Of a DNA stretch of 64,000 nt, positions 16,312 to 24,956 are shown piece after piece. A program made the position numbers and the translations under genes. Location: positions 496,001 to 560,000 of the forward strand of contig JBKBNY010000002.1 in assembly GCA_046295175.1 (NCBI GenBank), in the 5' to 3' direction. The notes below the pieces were generated by a model. That model worked only from the letters and a program-made list of their open reading frames with translations. It was not told where the DNA came from and did no database searches. Each line of letters opens with the position of its first letter. The first letter of the stretch is position 1. This DNA is from JALOLV01 sp046295175. GTDB taxonomy: Bacteria > Bacteroidota > Bacteroidia > Cytophagales > Spirosomataceae.

Positions 16312-17214
16312 ATGTTTTTAGTAATCATCGGTGTGGTCGTTGTAGTGGCAGGATTTGCCATTAACACACCTGCGTTGCAGTTTTCGCGTTTTGCACGTCC
16401 TGTCAAAACAGTTGGAGCTATCCTAATAGCTTTCGGGTTATTATCTGCTTGTGTTGTCCAGATTGATGCTGGTAAAGTTGGGGTTCAATCGCTCTTTGGC
16501 AAAGTGCAGAGTGGTATCTTAACCAGTGGTCTCAATGTCGTTAATCCACTCGTTGATGTGCGAGAATTCGATACAAAAACCCAAGAATACACGATGTCGG
16601 CGATTCATAGCGAGGGAGAAAAAGAAGGAGATGACGCCATCAGAGTTTTGTCGGCCGATGGTCTCGAAATTGGCATTGATTTGACGGTTTTGTATCGTGT
16701 TGAGGCTGAAAAAGCCCCCAATATTTTACAAAATATCGGAATCGACTATAAATCTAAAATCATCCGACCAATTACCCGTACCCGAATCCGCGACAATGCC
16801 GTCTATTATGATGCGGTGTCTTTGTACTCTACCAAACGCAATGAGTTCCAGCAGCGAATCACCAAAGAAATCAGTGGAGATTTTGCCAAACGAGGCTTTG
16901 TTTTAGAGCAAATGTTGGTACGAAACATTGATTTACCAAAATCTGTCAAACAAACCATCGAATCTAAAATTAATGCCGAGCAAGAAGCCCAAAAAATGCA
17001 ATTTGTGCTTCAAAAAGAAAAGCAAGAAGCCGAACGTAAGCGAGTCGAAGCTCAAGGTATTGCCGATTACCAGAAGATTCTCTCGACGGGCCTTTCGGAC
17101 AAACAGTTACAGTACGAAATGATAAAAGCTCAGAAAGAAATCGCTACTTCTCCAAACGCTAAAGTAATCATCATGGGTAATAAATCGGCTCCGGTGATTC
17201 TGAACGATAAATAA
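16312..17214 (+). CDS. SPFH/prohibitin-family membrane protein
   Basis: 300 residues: two N-terminal hydrophobic stretches (about 1-20 and 33-50), then an SPFH (prohibitin/stomatin) domain with VQIDAGKVGVQSLFGKVQ and VNPLVDVREFDTKTQEYT, and a long charged helix (about 205-265; EAQKMQFVLQKEKQEAERKR) that drives oligomer formation. HflK/HflC and prohibitins form ring scaffolds in the inner membrane that modulate FtsH. No protease gene adjoins it, so the partner is unknown. Good ATG start. Confidence 0.87.
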   Translation: MFLVIIGVVVVVAGFAINTPALQFSRFARPVKTVGAILIAFGLLSACVVQIDAGKVGVQSLFGKVQSGILTSGLNVVNPLVDVREFDTKTQEYTMSAIHSEGEKEGDDAIRVLSADGLEIGIDLTVLYRVEAEKAPNILQNIGIDYKSKIIRPITRTRIRDNAVYYDAVSLYSTKRNEFQQRITKEISGDFAKRGFVLEQMLVRNIDLPKSVKQTIESKINAEQEAQKMQFVLQKEKQEAERKRVEAQGIADYQKILSTGLSDKQLQYEMIKAQKEIATSPNAKVIIMGNKSAPVILNDK

Positions 17215-17229
17215 CAAGTTGTGAGAGAA

Positions 17230-17290
17230 TACTCTCCCCAGACCTTGCTACGGCTGAAAATCAGGTTTTAATCTCAGTCGTGGCAAGTAC
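17230..17290. repeat. Imperfect hairpin in the SPFH-maltokinase gap
   Basis: CTTGCTACGGCTGA and, about 20 bases later, TCAGTCGTGGCAAG pair at 12 of 14 positions. The GCYACGG core resembles the CCGTGGCACGG repeat family. It may act as a weak terminator after the SPFH gene. Confidence 0.4.
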
Positions 17291-17376
17291 TTTCCGAGCA
17301 GAATATCCGCAAATTATTTGCATACAGCGTGGTTGATTTGTATTTTTCAGACACATTCACTTTAACCTTAAAACAA

Positions 17377-18930
17377 ATGGAATTTACGCTCGGTATCGAA
17401 TGGGAAGGCTTTGAAAAAGATAAATACACGCATTCTGTTCTCGAAGATAATATTTTACCGACTTACATCAATAAGTGTCGCTGGTTTGCGGGTAAGGCAC
17501 GCCGAATCGAAGGTTTGAAAATCCGCCACGTCATCAAACTTCCGCTCGAAAATGGTACGGCTTGTTTCTTGATTTTTGAATCAAAATACAGCGAAGGTGA
17601 CTCTGAGCAATACCTTTTGCCGATTTCGTTTATCGAAGACGAGACCCAAGAACTTCACCCAAAAGGTATTATCTGCAAAGCAACTTTAGATGATAAATCA
17701 GGAACTTTAGTCGATGCTATTTATGATGAAAACTTCAGAATGGCATTGTTTCAGAATATCGTAAAGTCGGGTGAAATCAAGCAGAAAAATGGCGATTTGC
17801 TGTCATTTGCCAAAGGAAAGGCATTGACCGACGAAACGATTACGACATCTTGCTTGCCCGATATTGATTCGAGTAACTCGGCAATGACTTTTGGCGATAA
17901 ATACTTCTTGAAACTCTACCGAAAGTTGTTTAGCGAGACCAATCCTGAGGTAGAAATGGTGGCTTTTATGACCCAAAATTCTGATTTTAGGAATATTCCT
18001 CGCTTTGCTGGTAGCCTAACTTGGAATCGCACCGAAGACGCCGACATTACTTTTGGGATGATGGTAGAGGTCATAGAAAACGACAAGGACGATTGGAGCA
18101 AAACTGGCGACTACCTAAACGATTTTTTATTCGCGTTTGTCGAGGGCAATTTTCAGATAAAAGAGAATGTTTTTGATAAAGTTTCGCTTTTGGCTAAGCG
18201 TACTGCCGAAATGCACTTGGCTTTGTTTGCTCTTCGTGGCGAAGAAGCCTTCCGTGCCGAACCCTTCGAGCGTCCGTATCGCCGATATATCCATCAAAAA
18301 GTCGAAGATTTGCTCGAAAGACGTTACAGTTTATTGACAGACAATTACCTTAAATTAGACGAACAATCGCAGCAGTTGGCGTGGGTTTTTATGGAATCGA
18401 AAGATTTGATTATCGAATTTTTTGACCAAATTCTGACCCGCCCGCTCGAATCTTACCGAACAAGAATCCACGGCGATTATCACCTTGGACAGGTGCTTGT
18501 AACGGGCGATGATTTGACAATTATTGATTTTGAAGGCGAACCCGAAGGGAGTATCAAAGAACGTAAAATCAAGCATTCACCGCTCAAAGACGTCGCTGGT
18601 ATGATTCGGAGTTATCATTATGCGGTTTCGGCAAAGTTATTCAATTCTCCCGAAACCGACAGCCTCGACCCTGCGGTGCTACAACGTGCCGCCGACCGTT
18701 GGTATAAACTAATCAGAGATACTTATACCGAAGAATATTTTGCTGTTTTTGGGGCTCCGCATCCTTTATTCAAAAATAACAATGAGATAAACTATTTATT
18801 ACTTTTTCATTTGCTCGAAAAAGCAATCTACGAATTAGGATACGAAGTAAATTACCGCCCGACGTGGGTCAAAATTCCGCTTCGTGGCATCGTAGAAGTG
18901 ATTCGTGAAATCGAAAAACTGAAAAGATAA
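17377..18930 (+). CDS. Maltokinase (maltose to maltose-1-phosphate)
   Basis: 517 residues from the ATG at 17377, preferred over the GTG at 17329. The N-terminal cap has the maltokinase signature NKCRWFAGKARRI, and the kinase lobe has RIHGDYHLGQVLVTGDD (catalytic Asp in HGD), IDFEGEPEGSIKERKIK (metal-binding DFEGEP) and SPLKDVAGMIRSYHYAV, all closely matching Mak/Pep2 and the C-terminal domain of TreS-Mak fusions. The enzyme phosphorylates maltose with ATP to feed GlgE for alpha-glucan synthesis from trehalose. Unusually, no treS, glgE or glgB is next to it here. Ends at a strong bidirectional terminator. Confidence 0.9.
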   Translation: MEFTLGIEWEGFEKDKYTHSVLEDNILPTYINKCRWFAGKARRIEGLKIRHVIKLPLENGTACFLIFESKYSEGDSEQYLLPISFIEDETQELHPKGIICKATLDDKSGTLVDAIYDENFRMALFQNIVKSGEIKQKNGDLLSFAKGKALTDETITTSCLPDIDSSNSAMTFGDKYFLKLYRKLFSETNPEVEMVAFMTQNSDFRNIPRFAGSLTWNRTEDADITFGMMVEVIENDKDDWSKTGDYLNDFLFAFVEGNFQIKENVFDKVSLLAKRTAEMHLALFALRGEEAFRAEPFERPYRRYIHQKVEDLLERRYSLLTDNYLKLDEQSQQLAWVFMESKDLIIEFFDQILTRPLESYRTRIHGDYHLGQVLVTGDDLTIIDFEGEPEGSIKERKIKHSPLKDVAGMIRSYHYAVSAKLFNSPETDSLDPAVLQRAADRWYKLIRDTYTEEYFAVFGAPHPLFKNNNEINYLLLFHLLEKAIYELGYEVNYRPTWVKIPLRGIVEVIREIEKLKR

Positions 18931-18943
18931 AGCTAATAATCAT

Positions 18944-18975
18944 AAAAATAGGAGGTTGTGCAACCTCCTATTTTT
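18944..18975. terminator. Bidirectional terminator, maltokinase / 18974 gene
   Basis: AAAAATAGGAGGTTG (18944-18958) and CAACCTCCTATTTTT (18961-18975): a 15-bp palindrome with A and T tracts on its flanks, serving both convergent genes. It slightly overlaps the end of the - strand gene. Confidence 0.85.
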
Positions 18976-19357
18976 ATAGATTCTTACCCGCAAAGTCGTT
19001 GAATTCTTCTTTGAGATTGCTGAATAAAGTTATGAAAGTTTCGTAGCGGTCACGGAGTTCTTCGTTATCATCCGTTTTTCGGTGGTCAGATGCCGTAGGA
19101 TTACTTATGATTTCGTCCGAGATAGTTTTTTCATCTTGATTAATGAAATGTTTTAAGTAATCTATCTCGTTTTTCTGAATCAAAAATTGATTTTGGAATT
19201 TTTCAACTTGCATTTTGATGGCTTGGTCGGTGTTCTTAAAACTCACCTCGCCGAGTCTATTCTTCAAGATTTGCAATTCATCTTCATAAAAAGCCAGAGC
19301 TTTAAGCCATTCGATGTGGTCTTCGTGTAAATCAAATAAATATTCTTGTTTTTTCAT
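18974..19357 (-). CDS. Hypothetical coiled-coil protein
   Basis: 127 residues, no signal peptide, very charged. Predominantly helical with heptad-like leucines in HEDHIEWLKALAFYEDELQILKNRL and QVEKFQNQFLIQKNEIDYLKHFI, then a short polar linker (TASDHRKTDDNEE) and another helix with YETFITLFSNLKEEF. It resembles small conserved cytoplasmic proteins of Bacteroidota that lack a name. Single gene between terminators. Function unknown. Confidence 0.65.
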   Translation of the reverse strand: MKKQEYLFDLHEDHIEWLKALAFYEDELQILKNRLGEVSFKNTDQAIKMQVEKFQNQFLIQKNEIDYLKHFINQDEKTISDEIISNPTASDHRKTDDNEELRDRYETFITLFSNLKEEFNDFAGKNL

Positions 19358-19494
19358 CTGTTATTGCGTTTTGATTTTGTATTTCAAATCACGCTCATTT
19401 ATCGGGCATTTTTTATGAGGTAAGTCATCGTTTCAATTAATCGTTGTCATTGAAATTAAAGACTATAGATTCACTTTTTTGAGCAATTTCTCCG

Positions 19495-19502
19495 TACTTT
19501 TG
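19495..19502 (+). promoter_or_regulatory. -7 box (TACTTTTG) of the M20 peptidase gene
   Basis: Exact TAnnTTTG match, start of transcription near 19509. This puts the GTG at 19505 outside the message and supports the ATG at 19550. Confidence 0.55.
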
Positions 19503-19549
19503 CCGTGAAATTTGCAGAGAGCAATCAACCATTTTTGATAAAAACTATT

Positions 19550-20932
19550 ATGCTTAAAACTTTCATCGACCAAAATAAAGACCGTTTTTTATCCGAATTA
19601 TTCGAGTTTCTCCGAATCCCGTCGGTTAGTGCCGATTCTAAATTTAACGGAGACGTAGCCGCTGCTGCCGAATGGATTAAGGATAAATTATTGGAGGCTG
19701 GTTTAGACTCAGCCGAAATCTGCGAAACCGCTGGCCACCCTGTAGTTTATGCCGAAAAAATCGTTGATGCTTCGTTACCAACGGTTTTGGTATATGGACA
19801 CTACGACGTACAACCCGCCGACCCTTACGAATTATGGGATTCGCCGCCGTTTGAACCAACCATCCGCAAAACGACTGTTCATCCCGATGGGGCCATCTTT
19901 GCTCGTGGCTCGTGCGACGACAAAGGTCAGATTTATATGCATGTAAAAGCCATCGAGGCGATGATTGCAAATAATGCCTTGACTTGCAACGTAAAAATCA
20001 TGTTTGAGGGCGAAGAAGAAGTGGGTTCGGCTAACTTAGCGACATTCGTAAAAGAAAATAAAGAACGTCTGAAAGCCGATATTATCTTGATTTCGGATAC
20101 TTCGATTATTGCCAATGATATTGCTTCGGTCGAGGCGGGCTTGCGTGGTTTGTCTTACATGGAGGTCGAGGTGCAGGGACCAAACCGTGATTTACATTCG
20201 GGTGTTTATGGTGGTGCAGTGGCCAACCCGGTTAATGTACTTTGCCAAATGATTGCATCGCTACACGATGCCGACGGACGAATCACAGTAAAAGGATTCT
20301 ACGACAAAGTGGCCGAATTGACCGAAAAAGAAAGAGAATTGCTCGAATCGGCTCCGTTCGATTTAGATGCCTATAAAAAAGATTTAGACATTGCCGAAGT
20401 AACCGGCGAGAAGGGCTACACAACCCGTGAGCGTGCGTCTATCCGCCCGACACTCGACGTGAACGGTATCTGGGGAGGCTACACGGGCGAAGGCTCAAAG
20501 ACGGTACTGCCATCTAAAGCATTTGCCAAAATCTCGATGCGATTAGTTCCAGACCAAGACTGGGAAGAAATTTCGGATTTGTTTGAGGCTCACTTTAAGG
20601 CGATTGCACCGCCAACGGTTAAGGTAAAAGTACATCGTCATCATGGCGGGCAGCCTTATGTAACACCGATGGATTCTATCGGTTATCGTGCGGCTTCGTT
20701 GGCTATGGAAGAGGCTTGGGGCAAAGCACCAGTGCCTACTCGTGGTGGTGGGAGTATCCCGATTGTGGCACTTTTTGAGCAAGAACTCGGCTTGAAATCA
20801 ATCTTAATGGGCTTTGGTTTGGATTCTGATGCCCTACATTCGCCCAATGAGCATTACGGATTGTTTAATTTCTACAAAGGAATCGAAACGATACCGTTGT
20901 TCTACAAATATTTTGCAGAATTGAACAAATAA
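19550..20932 (+). CDS. M20-family dipeptidase
   Basis: 460-residue zinc metallopeptidase of the M20 carnosinase/dipeptidase group, cytoplasmic (no signal peptide). Metal and catalytic signatures in order: VLVYGHYDVQPADP (His ligand and Asp), RGSCDDKGQ (bridging Asp), MFEGEEEVGS (catalytic Glu and ligand Glu), DTS region, and DALHSPNEHYGL near the end (His ligand). The dimerisation domain contains VQGPNRDLHSGVYGG with its conserved His. Likely releases amino acids from dipeptides. Start chosen at ATG 19550 because a -7 box lies at 19495-19502. Confidence 0.9.
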   Translation: MLKTFIDQNKDRFLSELFEFLRIPSVSADSKFNGDVAAAAEWIKDKLLEAGLDSAEICETAGHPVVYAEKIVDASLPTVLVYGHYDVQPADPYELWDSPPFEPTIRKTTVHPDGAIFARGSCDDKGQIYMHVKAIEAMIANNALTCNVKIMFEGEEEVGSANLATFVKENKERLKADIILISDTSIIANDIASVEAGLRGLSYMEVEVQGPNRDLHSGVYGGAVANPVNVLCQMIASLHDADGRITVKGFYDKVAELTEKERELLESAPFDLDAYKKDLDIAEVTGEKGYTTRERASIRPTLDVNGIWGGYTGEGSKTVLPSKAFAKISMRLVPDQDWEEISDLFEAHFKAIAPPTVKVKVHRHHGGQPYVTPMDSIGYRAASLAMEEAWGKAPVPTRGGGSIPIVALFEQELGLKSILMGFGLDSDALHSPNEHYGLFNFYKGIETIPLFYKYFAELNK

Positions 20933-20977
20933 TGCTCGATTCGGTTATTGATTTGACGAATTTTAAATCTATTGTAG

Positions 20978-21364
20978 ATGTATAGAATACTCATTTTAGG
21001 ATTTTTCTTATTGACTGCCTGTGGAGGAAAAGAGGTTAATTTAGGAAATTTTGATGTAAAAAGATTCAAAAACGACCGTGGAGGCTGCAAGGGCGAAAGA
21101 GCCAATATGATTGAAGATTTTAAGACAATAAAGCCGAATTTACTCGCTTTATCCGAAAACCAAATTACTCAAAGTATTGGCCGTTACGATTTTCAGATTC
21201 TCGACCGCCGCAATACAAAAGTCTATGTTTATTACTTCGAGAAGGGCGAACATTGCCAGTTTATGCAGAATAAATCAAATGCCCAGTCGGTGGCTTTGTA
21301 TTTCAATTCGGTTGGATTAGTACGAGAGATAACCTTTCAGCGAGGACATCCTTTAGAACAATAA
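20978..21364 (+). CDS. Small lipoprotein, function unknown
   Basis: 128 residues with a lipoprotein signal (MYRILILGFFLLTACGG; acylated Cys15 in LTAC). The mature part LSENQITQSIGRYDF followed by KVYVYYFEKGEHC resembles the BamE/SmpA-like arrangement of a short helix, a G-x-P-like turn and strands, but the match is weak. It begins 45 bases after the peptidase gene and may share its message. It ends at a bidirectional terminator. Confidence 0.65.
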   Translation: MYRILILGFFLLTACGGKEVNLGNFDVKRFKNDRGGCKGERANMIEDFKTIKPNLLALSENQITQSIGRYDFQILDRRNTKVYVYYFEKGEHCQFMQNKSNAQSVALYFNSVGLVREITFQRGHPLEQ

Positions 21365-21378
21365 CCAAGGCATTTTTT

Positions 21379-21405
21379 ATGGCTCGTTTAAACTAAACGA
21401 GCCAT
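21379..21405. terminator. Bidirectional terminator, lipoprotein / mntH
   Basis: ATGGCTCGTTTA (21379-21390), AAC loop, TAAACGAGCCAT (21394-21405): a perfect 12-bp stem with T-rich flanks on both strands (CATTTTTT before, ATTTTTT after). Confidence 0.9.
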
Positions 21406-21410
21406 ATTTT

Positions 21411-22754
21411 TTAGCCGAAGAAGGTTTCAAAGAGCAAATAGGCATTCAGCGAGATAATCACTACCGAGACCGCCCAAGCCGTATATTTTACCCAAGTAGG
21501 GTTTACAAATTCTCCCATTTTGGCTTTGTCGGATGTAAAAGATACCAACGGCACCACTGCAAAACTCAACTGCAAAGACAAAATCACTTGGCTCAAAACG
21601 AGCAATTCAGATGTACCCTTTTCGCCATAAATAATCGCTACAATCAACGCTGGTACAATCGCTATCAGTCTGGTTATCAGTCTTCTAAGCCACGGTTTAA
21701 GGCGTAGGTTGAGAAAGCCTTCCATCACGATTTGCCCTGCCAAAGTACCCGTAAGAGTCGAATTTTGTCCAGAAGCCAAAAGAGCAATCCCGAAGAACAA
21801 ACTTGCTAATTCTACTCCGAGTAATGGGTCGAGTAAATGATAGGCCTCATGTATATCGGCTACTTGTTGATTATTGGTAAAATGGAATGTCGCTGCCGCC
21901 ATTATCAGAATCGAAGCATTGATAAAAAACGCAATAAAAAGCGATGCGGTAGAATCAATCGTGGCAAATTTAATGGCCGATTTTTTACCTGCTGATGTAT
22001 CTGGAATATCGCGGGTCTGAACAATACTCGAATGTAAATACAAATTATGCGGCATGACCGTTGCTCCCAAAATTCCGATAGCAATGTAGAGCATATCTGG
22101 ATTAAAAACGATTTCAGTTTTTGGGATTAATCCACCAGTAATTGCCACAAAATCGGGGTTAGAGACAGCGATTTCGTATCCGAAACAAAACAAAATGACG
22201 ACTATTAATGCCCCCACAATGGCCTCAATGATGCGAAAACCTTTGCTTTGGAGAAATAATATCAATAAAACGTCGAATGCTGTGATGATGATACCAACCG
22301 TGAGCGGAATCCCGAAAAGTAGATTTAGGGCAACTGCCGAACCGATGACTTCGGCCAAATCGCAGGCCGCTATGGCAACTTCGCACAGTATCCACAAAAC
22401 AAAAGAAACAGGTTTTGAGTAAGCATCTCTACAAGCCTGAGCCAAATCTCGGCCCGTTGCAATACCCAATTTGAGCGATAAATGCTGCAATAGCATCGCA
22501 AACAAATTAGAAATCAAGATAACCGAGAGGAGCGTATAGCCAAATCTGGCACCACCCGCAATATCGGTTGCCCAGTTGCCGGGGTCCATATACCCAACGG
22601 CCACCATCAGCCCTGGCCCCAGAAAAGCGGCTAATTTTTTCCAAAAGCTACCTTTTTGTGGTACTTTGATACTTCTATATACTTCGGGTAGCGATGGCGT
22701 ATCGCCTTTGCTGTGCCAGCCAGTTTCTTCTTTTATTGTGATTGTCTTCTCCAT
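21411..22754 (-). CDS. mntH: Nramp-type Mn2+/Fe2+ transporter
   Basis: 447-residue proton-coupled divalent-metal importer of the inner membrane, about 11 hydrophobic helices. The Nramp signatures are intact: helix 1 DPGNWATDIAGGARFGY (DPGN metal site) and helix 6 MPHNLYLHSSIVQTR (MPH). Divergent from an MntR-type regulator, the usual arrangement for manganese homeostasis. A complete promoter (TTG-19-TAGTTTTG, 22836 to 22807 on this strand) and a palindrome TTTAGA-TTAG-TCTAAA just upstream of its -33 box suggest metal-dependent repression. Confidence 0.95.
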   Translation of the reverse strand: MEKTITIKEETGWHSKGDTPSLPEVYRSIKVPQKGSFWKKLAAFLGPGLMVAVGYMDPGNWATDIAGGARFGYTLLSVILISNLFAMLLQHLSLKLGIATGRDLAQACRDAYSKPVSFVLWILCEVAIAACDLAEVIGSAVALNLLFGIPLTVGIIITAFDVLLILFLQSKGFRIIEAIVGALIVVILFCFGYEIAVSNPDFVAITGGLIPKTEIVFNPDMLYIAIGILGATVMPHNLYLHSSIVQTRDIPDTSAGKKSAIKFATIDSTASLFIAFFINASILIMAAATFHFTNNQQVADIHEAYHLLDPLLGVELASLFFGIALLASGQNSTLTGTLAGQIVMEGFLNLRLKPWLRRLITRLIAIVPALIVAIIYGEKGTSELLVLSQVILSLQLSFAVVPLVSFTSDKAKMGEFVNPTWVKYTAWAVSVVIISLNAYLLFETFFG

Positions 22755-22806
22755 GTTATGTCGGAATCGTACTTGCCCAAATCAGGCCTATGTTACATTA
22801 CCGATG

Positions 22807-22836
22807 CAAAACTAAATAGCAAAATTGATATATCAA
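22807..22836 (-). promoter_or_regulatory. mntH promoter
   Basis: On the - strand: TTG (22836-22834), exactly 19 bases, TAGTTTTG (22814-22807). Predicted start near 22800, a leader of about 46 bases to the mntH ATG. Confidence 0.75.
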
Positions 22837-22844
22837 AATATTTT

Positions 22845-22860
22845 TTTAGATTAGTCTAAA
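22845..22860. promoter_or_regulatory. Probable MntR/DtxR-type operator
   Basis: TTTAGA-TTAG-TCTAAA: perfect 6-base arms around TTAG, in the form of DtxR-family boxes, located between mntH and the DtxR-family gene and abutting the mntH -33 box. A partial copy (TTTAATCTAAA, 22905-22915) follows the regulator's own predicted transcription start. Confidence 0.65.
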
Positions 22861-22884
22861 TTTTTATTTTTTCAATAACTCAAT

Positions 22885-22892
22885 TATTTTTG
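22885..22892 (+). promoter_or_regulatory. -7 box (TATTTTTG) of the mntR-like gene
   Basis: Exact TAnnTTTG match, predicted start near 22899; the -33 position is T-rich without a clear TTG. The half-operator at 22905-22915 would lie just inside the message, fitting autoregulation. Confidence 0.5.
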
Positions 22893-22930
22893 TATTATAT
22901 TTCGTTTAATCTAAAAACTCAAACGCCCAG

Positions 22931-23587
22931 TTGACCTCTTTTACCGAAGAAAACTACCTCAAAATCATCTATTTGCTCACCGAACGCAACAACGGAAACG
23001 AAGTAAGCACGAATGATTTGGCCGAACAGACGCAAACCAAAGCGGCTTCTGTATCAGATATGTTGCGTAAATTGGCCGATAAAAGTCTAATCAATTACAA
23101 AAAATATCAAGGTGTTACGCTAACTACCGACGGAGAGAAAATTGCTCTGAATGTGATTCGGAAGCACCGCCTTTGGGAGGTTTTTTTGGTGAATAAACTG
23201 GGTTTTGGTTGGGACGAAATCCACGAGATTGCTGAGCAGTTAGAACACATTGATTCGGAGGATTTGACCAATCGTTTAGATACTTTTTTGGGTAGCCCCA
23301 AATTTGACCCGCACGGAGACCCGATTCCGAATAGTCAAGGGCAGATGCCATCTGTGGCGTATCACCGATTGTCGGAGGCTCCGCTCAACAAAGAAGTTGC
23401 CATGACGGGCGTTTCGGTGCATTCACCTGCGTTTTTACAACATCTTGATAAACTCCAAATTAAGCTCGGTTGTACACTTAAAGTATTAGAAATCAGCGAG
23501 TTTGACAAATCTTTGAATGTTATTCTGAATAACGATTCTTCGCTTTTTGTAAGCTACGAGGTCGCCAAAAATTTATTGGTGAAATAA
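22931..23587 (+). CDS. mntR: DtxR/MntR-family metal-dependent repressor
   Basis: 218 residues: N-terminal winged helix (residues 1-65; ENYLKIIYLLTE, TKAASVSDMLRKLADKSLI), a dimer and metal-binding domain (about 70-140; the RKHRLWEVFL and EIAEQLEHIDSEDL pattern) and a C-terminal FeoA/SH3-like domain (about 150-218). Divergent from mntH, so it probably represses the Nramp gene when Mn or Fe is plentiful. No ATG is available at the N-terminus; a TTG at 22931 gives the standard family start (M)TSFTEENYLK. Metal preference is not decided by sequence alone. Confidence 0.9.
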   Translation: MTSFTEENYLKIIYLLTERNNGNEVSTNDLAEQTQTKAASVSDMLRKLADKSLINYKKYQGVTLTTDGEKIALNVIRKHRLWEVFLVNKLGFGWDEIHEIAEQLEHIDSEDLTNRLDTFLGSPKFDPHGDPIPNSQGQMPSVAYHRLSEAPLNKEVAMTGVSVHSPAFLQHLDKLQIKLGCTLKVLEISEFDKSLNVILNNDSSLFVSYEVAKNLLVK

Positions 23588-23657
23588 ATGAGTGAGGTAT
23601 TTTGGATTCAAATTCGTAAAAAATCTTAAAAATAGTAATCCACAGTTCTTTCTTCGC

Positions 23658-23665
23658 TAATTTTG
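23658..23665 (+). promoter_or_regulatory. -7 box (TAATTTTG) upstream of the LptF/G gene
   Basis: TAnnTTTG match 39 bases before the ATG at 23704. No clear -33 element. Confidence 0.4.
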
Positions 23666-23703
23666 TAGTTCACAACATTCTGCCACTGGCAGATTGCAAC
23701 CGA

Positions 23704-24783
23704 ATGAAGATTCTTGACAAATATCTTATAAAGAGATTTCTGGTTACGTATGTTTTTGCTGTTTTGGTAATCGTGCTGATTATCATGGTGATTGACTTCG
23801 TTGAAAAAAACGATGATTTTATCGAAAAATCAGCCCCAATGCGAGCCATTTTGTTGTCGTATTATGCCAATCTCGCACCTTATTGGGCCAACTACATCAG
23901 CCCACTGATGATATTTATTTCTACGGTTTTCTTTACGGCCAAGATGGCGTCGCATACCGAAATCATCGCGATTTTGAGTAGCGGAACCAGTTTTTTGAGG
24001 CTGATGCGTCCGTATATTTTTGGGGCGTCTATCGTAGCGGTGCTTTCGTTTATTATGGTGGGGTGGGTTTTGCCAAAAGCCAATAAGGTACGGTTAGATT
24101 TTGAGCATAAATACGTAATGGATAAGTTTTATTTCAATAATCGCGATTTCCATACGGCGATTGCTCCGAATACCTACGCCTATATGTCGAGCTACAATAA
24201 CGATAGCAAAACGGGCTACGATTTTACGATTGAGAAGATTCAGGGTAATAAATTGATTGAAAAGCTATCATCAAGGCGGATTGAATGGGTCGATAGCCTT
24301 AAAAAATGGCGAATGTACGATTACAAAATCCGTACGATTGGTATCATGAAAGATAAAATGGTTTACGGAAACGTTCCGAAAGATACAACGATTAGCCTAA
24401 ACCCAAGCGATTTTGAGAATACTCACCAGATTCATGAAACATTTACGATTCCAGAACTCAACGAACGTATAAATCTTATCAAAAGTCGTGGAGCGGAGGG
24501 TATTGAATCTTTTCAAATAGAATTTTATCAGCGTTTTGCTACGCCTTTCGCCGTGATTATCCTTTCGATTATGGGGTTGATTGTATCGGCTCGTAAGGCA
24601 CGTGGCGGTGTGGGCTTTCAGATTGCGATAGGTTTCGTGCTGGCGTTTGTGTATATCCTTTTCTACATCATGTCAAAAGGTATCGCCGAGTCGGGCAATA
24701 TGCCACCGATGTTGGCAGTTTGGCTGCCTAATATCGTCTTTTCGACGATTGCCTTTATCATGTACTTTACGGTGCCAAGATAG
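23704..24783 (+). CDS. LptF/LptG-family lipopolysaccharide export permease
   Basis: 359-residue inner-membrane protein of the YjgP/YjgQ family, the transmembrane half of the LptB2FG exporter that lifts LPS toward the outer membrane. Layout as expected: two helices at the N-terminus (LIKRFLVTYVFAVLVIVLIIMVIDF), a third and fourth (SPLMIFISTVFFTAKMAS, IFGASIVAVLSFIMVGWVL), a large periplasmic beta-jellyroll region (about 120-270), then two C-terminal helices. The partner permease and lptB are not in the window. Separate F from G cannot be decided here. Confidence 0.9.
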   Translation: MKILDKYLIKRFLVTYVFAVLVIVLIIMVIDFVEKNDDFIEKSAPMRAILLSYYANLAPYWANYISPLMIFISTVFFTAKMASHTEIIAILSSGTSFLRLMRPYIFGASIVAVLSFIMVGWVLPKANKVRLDFEHKYVMDKFYFNNRDFHTAIAPNTYAYMSSYNNDSKTGYDFTIEKIQGNKLIEKLSSRRIEWVDSLKKWRMYDYKIRTIGIMKDKMVYGNVPKDTTISLNPSDFENTHQIHETFTIPELNERINLIKSRGAEGIESFQIEFYQRFATPFAVIILSIMGLIVSARKARGGVGFQIAIGFVLAFVYILFYIMSKGIAESGNMPPMLAVWLPNIVFSTIAFIMYFTVPR

Positions 24784-24855
24784 GGTTTTTGTTCAAAGTT
24801 TCAAGTTCAATGTCAAGAAGAATACGCTGAAACTTATCGGTACTATTGAACGAGG

Positions 24856-24928
24856 AATCCGTGGCACGGATAACCTTCGGGCTTTCAATTCTACCAATTT
24901 TAGTAGATAGCCGTGTCACGGTTTTAAA
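24856..24928. repeat. Dispersed ~73-base repeat with CCGTG-N-CACGG ends
   Basis: CCGTGGCACGG (24859-24869) and CCGTGTCACGG (24911-24921) flank CTACCAATTTTAGTAGA. The whole element is repeated, in the opposite direction, at 59577-59642. Confidence 0.7.
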
Positions 24929-24956
24929 GGAAGATGTTTCAAAATCTACAAGACTA

